From assembly GCA_037951165.1 (NCBI GenBank), contig JBBDHG010000011.1:3623001-3687000 (forward strand): a stretch of 64,000 nt of DNA. Reading direction: 5' to 3'. This DNA comes from Lophius americanus (lineage: Eukaryota > Chordata > Actinopteri > Lophiiformes > Lophiidae). The notes beneath the pieces are model-generated. The model had not been told where the DNA came from. It did not search any database and was given only the letters and a program-made list of their open reading frames with translations. The translations under genes and the position numbers were made by a program. Shown here in pieces: positions 49,601 to 61,600 of the stretch (its first letter is position 1; each line of letters starts with the position of its first letter).

Positions 49601-52600
49601 GTTAAGGGTTTACGAATGTTTCAAGAAAATCCGCTTACAAATATACCAATCATCCCTCGCGGCATCAAAAAAATGTTGTTACGTCAAACTTAGTTTTACT
49701 TGTTCAATTTCAGTTTGTTACATTTAACGGAATAGTTTGACATTTTTGGAAACCTGCTCATTCTGTTTCTTGCAGAAAGTTAAAGGAGAGAAGTAAGAGC
49801 ATTCTGTTATTTGTACATTAAATATTACAACAACAAAAAAATATGCTACTGGTTAGCTTAGCATAGCATAATGACTCGTATTAGTTTATTTAAGACAAGC
49901 AAAAAGAAAACACAAAAATGGCCATTAGATTTAAAACACCTTTCGAGATGTAATTAAAATAAGTCCCTTGCCAACTGAATGCCTGTTAAAGGTGCACAAA
50001 TTGCAATTTTCTGCAACATCAATTTTTATCAGGCCGATAGGGTTAGGGTTAGTGGATTAACCCTTAACCCTTTTCGCTGATTTTTTATTTCTCTCGTACC
50101 TTTTAAAACCATAATTGGCAGCATACACACATACAGCGAGCTCATGGCTGGCTGTGCGCTCCCGCTAGCTTTAGCTGCTCTGCTAACGTTATCTCCTTGA
50201 ATCTTGCTATGTCAAGTGCGTGATTAGGTTCATTGTGCTGAACGTTTTCGGGGTTGTTCCTTCTCTGCTTATGTTGTTCTTACTGGTGTAACGAAATACA
50301 AGCTTTTCCTCCCCTTCATTCACGGTGAAAGATGTCCAAGCTGGTGAGAGGTTTGTAGCCATGGTTATCGGCCTCAGTAAGGTTGTTCGGCTGATGACTG
50401 ATCGCATCACACTAGGCCTCCCGGCGCCGATCGATCGACCGTACCTCTACTTGTTAAAAAAATGTATTATTGTTACATCTATGATGGTAAAAACGCCAAA
50501 GAAGTGGATGACTTTAAATATTTCATATCCTCCGTCGTCCCTTCTCCCAGGAAAAGGACAGGCATGGAATGTCCGAAAGAAATGAATCTGGCGTTATCCC
50601 ATATTCATGCCATCAAGACATCCTTTAGGGCCCGTGTTGAAATCTTAGTTCTACATGGTGCTGAAACATGCACCACAAAGAAGGAACTACAGGACAGTGT
50701 GGATGGAAGGAGGTACATCTCCTGGAAGACTCGTCCCACCAAAGAGAAGCTGTGCAGCGACCGGCCTGCAGTAATCACTGCTGCAGCTCATTGAAGGACG
50801 ATCCTCACCGGTCACTGTTCTTACACAAAGGGTCTAATGATATACTGAATGATGTCCTGCTATGGTGCTTCCTCAAACTACAAGAGAAAACAGGCCTCAT
50901 AGATGGCCTGACAAAATCTCAAGTGACACAGTATGACATTAAAAGAACGTGGTGCAGCAAGGAACTATGATATCCAGTGGAAACGTGTGGATCCTGGCTG
51001 TGGTTGGAGGATGGTGGTGAATGTCATGCTGTGACCCGGCCTACTCCAATTCTGATTGGCTGGGCATTTCCCTTAAATCTCTTTGAGTTAGCCTGTTAAT
51101 AAACACAGACATACAGACAAACAAACGGCACAGATCACATAACTTCCTCCAGTTCTCATTGGCTAAGGTACTTACTCACACTCTAATGAAAACACTATTG
51201 GGATCAGTATCTCGCTCAGGGGTTCTTTGACATGCTGCAGAAGTCAGGGGTCAAACCTCCATCCTCCTGATAGATGGACCATCTCTCTCAAAAGCTACGA
51301 TTTCCAACTGCATGACGTTGGTGCTTCTAACCAGGACTCCTAAAATCCTTATATAAAACCCAGGTGAAAACCCAGGTGCGCCCCCCACGGGCAGATTCAA
51401 AAGTTATCCTTGGAAATAATTGAACAAAAACAAAAAGTGAAGTAAAAATTCAATCATACTAAAAGTATAGTACAATTATCAATGTAATACAAATGCAAAA
51501 TGAAATATATCAGAAGTGTATATATATGGTTTTCGAACAGTGTTGTTTCTGTTTAAGCCATAATTTCATACCTTTGTTAAAAACATTGAAACTGTGTTGC
51601 ATTTTCAGTTCAGTGAGTAAACACTTAAAGTTTGGCACCAATAACAGAGAAACATGTTTGTTCATATGAGGTTTTATCGCATTGGAATACAACAGTGACC
51701 TTTGAGTGAAGCCTGTGTATTGACTGGACTAGAATCCTGATGTCGAGGTTACAGCAGCTGATGAAGCTTTCAAAGCTAAACATATTGCGTGTCTGTAAGA
51801 CGCGGCCATGGTGCCGCCTCATTGGTTTGTTGTCCATAATTTTTACTATTCGGTTGTAAAGGGATGTGACGGGTAACGGATGATGGGTTTTTTAATAAAG
51901 ACTGGACTGAACCCAGCACCGAGCTTCATCTTTGTGATAAGACAGCTAACTGCAGTCTTGCTGTAATTTCATATTTAATCAACTGTTATTACCTTTTCTC
52001 CAAATGTCAGTCTATTCCTTTTAAGCACAATTTCTCTGTCATCCAGTGACCGGTTGCAGTTATAGAAAGCCAGTGCTCCTCCTCTAACTCTCTTCCCTCG
52101 CCGTCCTCTCTGACCTTCTCATCAAACATGTCCACTACCTCCTACACACACACACACACACACACATACAAAGAGCTTTGCCATACCAGAGAGATTCCTG
52201 TGATAAGGAGCTCTTTAGAGTCTTTGCCTCCTCTTTCAGTGGGTCATACTTTGAAAAAGATAATGAAGATATCACAGTTTCAGGCGGTGTAATAGCCCTG
52301 GGGTATGTCTGCACCTGCTCGCTGCCTCTCATCAGAATGAACGTTTTTCTCTGATAGATGCATCTTTCACTCCTTGTGTCATAATTTGACATGTTTAATT
52401 TTCTTTCTGATGCTGCTGTTTGCATTTTTCCGATAGCTTACTTTTGCACAACCCTTCACATGTTATTGTGCCACAAGTATTTGGCATCACGTCTCAATGT
52501 TTGAGGAATCCATGCTTGCACAGCGAGCACGTGCGTTTGCCCATGTTGTGCACATGCATGTACAATCCTGGCCTGAGACGGCTTGTCACCACTCCCACAG

Positions 52601-55600
52601 ATTGATGGTGTGTGAAGCGTTGTAATGTGTGTGTGAGTGTCAGGAGATGCCAGCACCATGGGCCTCTCTCTTGGCCAGTGGTCCTGAGTCAGCGCTTTAG
52701 CTCATTGGCCCAGACAGAAACTTCTTGGCAGAGCTTCAATGTGGGTGCTCTAACCTCCTCGCTGCCACCCCTACACCCGCCTCCAGGCAGCTCCTTTGAT
52801 GATCCAACCGCTTGTCAGAGTCATCTCAACTTCATTCCACCGCCTATTAATGCCTTCTTTCAACATCTCTACTGATTTGGCAACACACACCAAACTCTCA
52901 CTCACCGTTGTCTAGTTAGTTAAAAGACTTTGGGATTCGTGCAGCGGAGGCATTGCTGCTCACACTGTCAAATTGTCATGTACTGTACATCACCAGGATG
53001 CTGCTCATGCTGTTCTCATCCTTATTTTTGTTTGTGCATCCCAATTTCATGCTCTGGTGAACGCATCAGTTGTAGATTGGCTTGTCACCTGTGGCTGTAT
53101 TAACATATAGATTGAAATGTTTTTAAATCTAGCGGTGGGAGCGGGGAAGCTCCATCAGGGCCGGGCTGGGGCGAGTCCACGCTGTGAGATTAGGATGGGG
53201 AAAAGCCTTCAGTGCGGAGGGGAGATTGGATGTCTTGGATTAGAGCAGCACCAGTGTGATAATATTGTCTTTATTAATTGCAGCCAGCAGTGAATTCCGT
53301 GGTTAAGGAAGTTAAATGTTTTAATAGGCTGAGGGGAATTAAATAATTAGCTAAAGTAGCTGAAAGAGATTTGCCATCCAGCTGTATCTGAAATAGTTCC
53401 TGTGTTCATTTTACCTGGGATCTCATATAATGTTCAGAATACTTTTTGCTGTAGTAAATATTCCTGATTAAGTTTAAGCATTGCACTGAGATAATGGCTT
53501 TATATGAAGGTATGCACAATCCCCATTAACTAGTTATTTGTCAGCTGCATATTAGCTCTTTAACCATCATAAAGTGCTTGGAAGCTCTCTACCACTGTAG
53601 ACGATTCATTTTCACGTTCCTCTCAATAACCCACTAATTATTGACAGTCAGGAAAGTTATTGTGCGGGAATTGTAATCTTATAATAAGCCTTGTTCCTTA
53701 TTCTAGAATGAGTTTTACTTAACCGAACTCAAATTAGCGAATTAGTAATGAGTAAAATCCTCTTTAGAGAATTATGCATATGATAAGCTGTCTGTGCTTG
53801 TTAATACGTCTCAGAAATCCCATGCTGAGCAGTATTATTCAAATCAAACTCAAGATTGTGCAGTGATTAAGTGGTTATGGAAGGCAGACACACTTAATTA
53901 TGCATTAGTAAGTGAATAATAATGATAATTCAGGTATTTATATAGCACTTTTCCACCAAACTTACAAAGTGCTTTACAGACTAAATAAAAAAGAAAGACA
54001 AACAGTGATAAAATTGAGTCAATAAATATTGTATTTCTAAAACTAATGTCAATATTCTACTAATATACACCAATCAGTCTTAACATTGTAACTACCTGTG
54101 AAGTAAGCGTAGCATCGATTAACTCTGGGGATGGATGTGTTGGAAGCAGGCAAAAAAGGGCAAGCGCCAGGATGTGAGGGACTTTCACAAGAGCAAAATT
54201 TGTAACGTCTAGATTCACGAGCCGTACAAGAGAAAACTGGTGACGACAGAGTTGAAATCCACAAATAGCCAAGTTCTTGTTGGGTTTGATAGACAGGCAT
54301 CCGAACACTTTGTATAAGAGGACCTACACAGTTGTAGAGAGGTGGTTTTGAAGTTATGGCTGACCGATGTAATGTTAAGTGTTACGTAAAAGTGTTACGT
54401 AAAAGTTTAAGTTTAAAAAAATTCGTAAGTGCTAAGCTATAAATGTGCAAATGTATCATCTGTTGGAGAAGAGCGAGTTATTGTGGTCATTGCTGGAGGG
54501 AGGAAAGACTTCCTGAACCGGTGCCAGCAGAGCTGGGTCAGTCTGTTGTTATCCATGATGGATAACAGTTTGTCCGGTGTCCTCTCCTCCACCCCCTCCT
54601 CAAAGGTGTCCCGTTTGCATCTTATAACGTCTCCAGTTTACATGTTTGTGCCAAGATTTGTCTCTTTTCGCCTGAATGGTTTAAGGTGGCCAATTGTAAA
54701 AAGCTCACAAATATCCCAGAACAACAGGTGTCATGATTTGTCTGACCAACACTGTGAACCTGAATAAGTTACTGGAACTTAAAAAAAGTAAGCAAGTAAT
54801 TTGCCACAAATTTTCTTTTCAAGTTCACAAAATCAGAATTCTTAGAATATCAGAGCTTTTGAGTGGTGAGTGCACTACAAGGTGTTAGAATTACCTTTAA
54901 TAATAATAATAATAATACATTTAATTTACACCATCACTAGCTAGAAAACCATGCAGTCCAGCTCAGTATTCTTGAATGTGACACCTATCCTTCCTTGTGT
55001 GACCTCAGGAGGGTGCATGCTGCCACCGGCTGCCGTCTCTCTCCTCTTTAGTCGCCCAACATTGATTTTTATTTGCGTTTTTTTTATCATAGAGTCGTAA
55101 TGACCACCGCAGGGCTTGTTAAGTCACTTGTGCGATTCCCAGTCGGGCTCATCTATGCAGGCTCATGTTTGATCACAGGATACTGTGAGTCCAGTCACAT
55201 TTACATCCTCTTTATATGCGTCAGAAATATCATTGCGTCGGCAGAATTGTTTTATCCTCTGTTTACTGAGATGGGCACAAACGCATCATTATCATTCAGG
55301 TATACATGCAGGGGTTTCAGGGTTGCAGACATGTGGGCGGAAGAGCTGGTGAGACTGCTCCTGCTTATTTTACTTCAAGGTCAGTGCTGGGTCTCTGTGC
55401 TGATTGGATTCTAAAGAAGATGAGAGCAAAGACTGCAGACAGAGGAGAAATCTTTCACTAAAAACATGGGTGGATTATAAGAGGCGGCGCCAGCAGGCGC
55501 AGACAGAAAAAAGGCTCCCATCCCTCCGAGATAGGTGCTCGACCCACCGCTGAAGGGCTGTGATTATTTTTGTTTGTTTGGTCATTTTACACCTCCGTTT

Positions 55601-58600
55601 AAATTTGTTTAGTGTCACTTTTTCTCACTTTTTCACCTCTTTCGTACTCCTTCGTGGTCATGGGATGTCTGCCTCTTTTTAGTTGTTTGTGTCTTTCTTT
55701 TTGTTTTGCAACTCTTTCTGGTAATTCCTGCGTAACTGTTATCGGGTCGACAATCTCTTGGAAGTCATTTGATTTGAATCTCCCAAAAACAATTTTGGCA
55801 TTCACTTCAATAAATGGAGGCATTTGCCCAGTGGTCCCACGGGTGAGCCTCAGAGCACTTGTACTCACTAATCCGTGACTAGACACAAACACTGAAAGCC
55901 GGGAAACAACTTGGCAGACTGCTTTCCATCAATTTCACTCTTTTCCAGTCACTGTCGTTGGTGAGATAACCATGCCATGCCACGTTTCTCACTGGTGGAA
56001 GCAGATTTCCCTTTCTCTGAGGCTGAACCTGTTTGGCGACTGCAGCAGCAAAGGTCTGCTGAGCACACAGAGGACACAGTGTCACTCATTACCCTGATGA
56101 CGTTTTAATGGCTGTCTGATTGGACTCCACTAGAAATGACATGCCCTTGCCCGTTCCATTTGGTTGTGTTTATGTGCGAGCTGAACCATTTCCCACTGTG
56201 TAAAAGTCTTCTGAGGCTGTGCTCCTTCTTAATACGGAGTGATCACTGTGTGGAGAGCTGGTAATCGGGACTTTCATGCTTTGTTCACACCTGCACTGAT
56301 GAAGACGCAGGGATCTTTGTGTTCGGAATGGAGGGAGCTTCTCCTACCGTCTCCATGCAAGTGAGTGAGATGAAGCCTGACATAGTTCCCACCCACCTCC
56401 CTCCCAGTGTCGGATGTGACCACCTATGAATGTGGATAGGTGGGTGATCTCTTTTTGTTCCTGATGGTTATTTTCACTGTGAAAATAAACAATTTGACAA
56501 TTAGGCTGTTAGAATTTAAACTTGAGTATTTTCTAGTGTGAGTGAGATTTGTCAGATTGAGTTGAAGGAAGAGCTGCCTTACAACAATAAGTTCTTGAAC
56601 TGTTTGATTTGAAAGCCACCTCTGCCTGAAATTGTTTGTGTGCAGTTTGAGTGGATCACCCCGGGTTTTGTGGCTTCCTCCCATAGTACAAAACATGCAA
56701 CATAGGTGGATTCTAACATGAAAAACTGCCAGTTGGAGTGAATGTGAGCGTGAAGGGTTGGTCGTCTCTGTGTCGGCCCTGTGAAGGCACCGCTGACTCG
56801 TCCAGGGTGTACTCCGCCTCTCACCCAGTGTCAGCTGAATTAAAAAAACTACCAAACCGGATAAATGAGTGGTTGAAGCCAAACTAGACACACTTCAGAT
56901 GGCTATTATCTATTTTATTTAGTTATTTGTTTGGGAGGGACAATGTACAATATGAAACACAAATGTTACCGTTTGATTGCAATGTACCAGAGTTAGTCTA
57001 AGATTATTTTTATCTGCATTACAACCAGCTCTGTTCAACCCACTTATTTTTTAATTATCAAATTTAGTAGATCATTTTCAGGGGCATGAAAGTTGGCCTC
57101 GGCAGTAGCACACTATGCCAAAATCAGAAGAAACTCCAGAAGACATGAGAAAGAGGCTGAGAGATAATAATCCTTCTGGGTAGGGTTACAAAGCTCCTTC
57201 TAAGGCGAAGAAGTTTGGGCAAGAATTCGGTCACAGTGATGGCAGAAACGGATTTTGAGTTATAGTAAGCGTTGGGTTGCATTGTTCTGTAAAGTGGTAC
57301 AACAAGCTATTAAATGCAGTGGGTTGAAAACTTTTTCAGTTTATCCATCAATGTCAATTGCAGATTAAACTTCCAAACATATAAGCCTCAATCTTTTTCT
57401 GTGCGAGTCGGAATGGTTGATAAAATCAGCTGTCCATTATTGAATGTAGCTCAGAAATCACTTTCAATTGAACATATTGAAGTTTTAGGCAGTTTTTGAG
57501 CTCTGAGAAACAGTGAGGGGTAGTTTTTGAAGGTTTTCCGACCACCAGTAGAGAAAAGAATCCGTTAATTAACCAAATCAATAATCAACAGATAATTAAA
57601 GAAAATGACTAGTAAAGTAAGAATTCTGAAATACATCATGTAATGGCAGAAAATCATTTTTGATGTTCAATATTCTCCTGGAATTAGCAGTTTGATGAGT
57701 GATTCATTATATGGTCCACTTACCTAATTTCTCTCTAATTAGACAAATATTATGGCTTTAAATAGTAGTAATTAATTACAGTATACTTAGATATCCTGAT
57801 TATATCCTGAATCTGTAATTACACCTTTGGTCTTATAATAACTGGTGTTGTTATGAAACGCAAATTCTCCATCTCAAAGACAGCAAGAAAGCCCAAAGAA
57901 CAGTCATTTGACTGGGTATTGAATTTGATAATTCCATGCTTTTGCATGTCTTCCCAGATATTGCTTAATATTTAGGTTATTTAGATGTAATTTATTTATC
58001 ATAATAATAGAGTTCCATAGGAACCACTGCAACTCAAACTGTGTGGTAAACTGAGACTTTTCAAATAGTTTGGAATGTATATTACAATAATCGTGTGTTT
58101 GAAAAGATGGTTAAGAAATGGAGAAATGGAAGTTGATGTTGAAAACGGCAAGATTATTAATATTTGCATTCAACCTGCACTTCTTTGCTCCACTGATGCA
58201 GCCATGACTTATTTTAATTCTGTCTACACAGCTGCTCTTGTCTTTGCAAAAAAGATAATTAAGGGAATTGACATCTGTATTTTAACCCCATATTTAGATA
58301 GAAAGATTGACCTTTATGACTGATGGTTCATTCTGACATGTGTGAATGTTTACAGATGAGCGCCAGCTACATTACAGTGAAGAGAAAAGGGGACGTTTAA
58401 AATGGCAGCTCGCTGGAGGTCACAGTACCTCCCCATTTTGTAGCCTAGCTTCAGGGCGACGGTGAATCAGACTTAACTGGGCATTAAATCTACACGAGCC
58501 GTCCGGTGCAAGAGTGTGTGAGGAAAAAGGTCACTCACCGGTGAAAGTCAATTTAGAAAAGGGGGATTTCATTCTCAGACTCCATCTCCATCTGGCCCAG

Positions 58601-61600
58601 GTCCAGGAATCGGGCCTCTGCCAAGTGCAGGATTCAACAGTTTCTCATAAAAATCCACTTTTTAATGGGACACATAGACAATCAGACCATCAGCGAAGAT
58701 CACTAAAGCAACATTAGCTAAACTTCAGATTTTTTGGTAAATGGTCGCTTTGCCCAAACAGGGATCAAGCGTCATCCATCATAGCTTCATCAATACCGAG
58801 TTAGGGGTAAAATGGTTTAATACATTTCCTTTTAATAATATCATGGTGTCAGAGTGATTAGGAAAATGTGTGTTAGTGCTTGACTCTCTTCCCAAAATGC
58901 ATTAGGCTTCTTAAGGTGGATGATTTGATGTCTTACATGTAATTGGATGAAACCCCATCAGGCGAGTCAAACAGTGGAAAGCTGTACTTATCTCCTGACA
59001 TAAAAACAAAGTGGGGAGGGGGGTAGGTATAGTGATGGGTGCAATCTGTATGGAAATCACGCATCACATCCCGGACATAAATAAAAAAAACTTTAATGTC
59101 CCTTCTTGAAATGCTCAGCAAACAACAGCCAAGTAATATGCCGTGGGTTTCGTAGATTGTATTTATTTTTTGTTACTATTGCTACTATTATTTAATAACA
59201 AGCCGCGATGGCGAGGAATCTTATGTATTTCATGCTTGTTGGTTTTGTGTCAGTTGTGATCTTTCATAGATGGTTCATTCAAAGTTGAATTAGAATGCAT
59301 TTATCTGGCTAATGTGGTTAATTTTAAATAGTAATGAGCAATGATACACATATGGAAGGTCAACCTGTGAACTGGTGACTCGGTAATGGTGCCCAACTGT
59401 CATTGATGCATGTGGGGAGCAAAGACCGGCCCGTGAGTGTGGTAGAAGTAGTTGAAAAGTTCATTCTGGTAGGGATAGAACTCACAGTGCTTTGCAGTTT
59501 GTTGTGTATGGGGCTGCTTAGCCGCAGACCGGTCAGAATGCCCCAGCTGATCCTCGTCCACTGTCCAGAGCATCTACAATGGGCAGATCAGTATCTGAAC
59601 TGCTGGAGCTGTGGAATGAGCGGCCTCTTTTGATGAATCACATTTCCTTTCAAATAATTTGGACGCCAGGTGTGTGGTACCTGAGAAGAGAAGGCACCAG
59701 GATGCTTTAAGGGCAGAGGGCAAGGTGAAGTGGGCAGGGTGATACTTTGGATAGTGTTCGGTCCTGCCATTGTTGTAGATTTTCAGTTTACCACATTCCA
59801 TCTACCTCCATCTACCAAGTTTTTGACCCCTTTTGGTGACTGTATCTTCTCATAGCACTGGTCTTACCACATTGCAAAAGTGGTTCAGGGATGGTTTGAA
59901 GAATATAACAAGTTCAAGTTGTTGACTTGGCCGGCAAATTATGCAGATCTCAATCCAACTGAGCATTTATCGAATGTGCTGGACAAACAAATCCGACCGA
60001 TGGGGGTAAAACTTTGAAACATACAAAGGATCTCCTGCTAAGGTCTTTGTGCCGTCTACCACAGCACACCTTCAGAGGTCCTCAGAGAGTCCATGCCTTG
60101 ATGAGTGTGGAAAGACAGTCAGAGCTTTGATTGAAACCCGTTTATATGACACCTCATAGTGGGTTGTCACAAATCCCCCTCCCCTGTGTGTTTGTCACGG
60201 GCTTGATATGAATAATTTATTGGCAGACATCTGAGTGAGAGATTGCTTAAAGGTGGCGTTCTCTCTGATGACAGCAAACAAGCTTTCCCCCTGAATGTCC
60301 AGGGAAAGCGGGGGACGGTGACAAATACAGCTGCTGCTATTTGATATTGCTTAATGTTTTAAAGCATCTGTTGAGATGAAAATAATGCAACCACGAGGTA
60401 TGATATGCTTTTCTACTAAAACTAAACTCTGTTCAGGTCTTTTGCTGTTGAAAATCGAAATCTCCAAGAACGTTTTCAGCTCATAGAAAGACTTTTGAAA
60501 ATTGCAAAACTTACATTTTATAATGAAAAGTAAAAAATTGTATTTTATGAAGTTTGTTTTAGAATTTGGCGCAATTTCAGCTATTCAGTAGATAAAATTG
60601 TAACATTTCATTGGCTTCGTTGGCTCATATTTCAATATTTGTTAGTTAGTTTCCAATTCATTTTCTCAAAGAAGATAAAGCTAACTTCTACTAGATGAAA
60701 TCAGCTAACTGAGCTTGTTTGGGAATTATATCACTGAAGATTCGGGGATATTATATGGAATGTTCATCACATCCACGGATCCTACGTGTTAATTCTTTAG
60801 TTATTGCGTTATCTCGTGGATGATTTTTGTAGATCTATCTTGTACATAGATTCACTTTTATTCTAATAGTTCATATTTTACTCACTAGGGGGACCATGTT
60901 ACGAAAAGCACTTTTTTCGTTCATAACTTCCTAATCATTAATATAATTTAGTATATATTTTGCACATATGAATCAACTTGAAGATATCTGTCTTGTACAT
61001 ATATTGTGTTTCACTGTAACAGTTTATATTTTTCCCATTAAGGGGAGCATTTTTAGGAATGAAACTATTTTTCAGTCAGAACTTTGTACTTGTTGGTCCA
61101 ATATAGTCCAACATTGGTGATTATGAATTGACACAAGGGGATAATTCTTCTACAAATTATGTTTTACTCCAAAAGTTGAGAAGACTGAAACGAGCTATCG
61201 CCAAGACTGAGGCTGAATGTCAAAGCGCAAAAATTCCTCATCCTTACCAGCTCATCATCTCCGTTGAATGTGTGAATAATGGAGCAGCGTTGTTCTTACA
61301 CTGATGGGCAGTGTCTAGTGGCCCTATGAGCAGGGAATTTTGTTTGATATTTTATATAAAATGTAGAACTTACATGCAAGCCAAAAAAATCGGACTTGGA
61401 ATACCCAATCGTATACTCATTTTTGATGTTAAAATGCCATAAAGAATAAAACTGTTGTGAATAATTTGGTAGGTCATTTGGACTCATTTCACAAGTGCAC
61501 ATAATAAACACAAATTGCACTTCCAGATATTTTCATTATAATGAGGTAGAAGAATAAATTGCAAGTTTGTTTGGTGTAAAGGAAAATTGATAAAATTCAA

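Noticed and set aside
50038..50075. Inverted telomere-like motifs (gggttagggttag followed by ttaacccttaaccc), as in a head-to-head telomere fusion
   Set aside because: Only about two units on each side and the second half is not exact CCCTAA; too short to claim an interstitial telomere.
55073..55414. 113-codon plus-strand frame with hydrophobic segments in zbtb47 intron
   Set aside because: No family motif, no splice context, and frames of this length are expected by chance in 64 kb.
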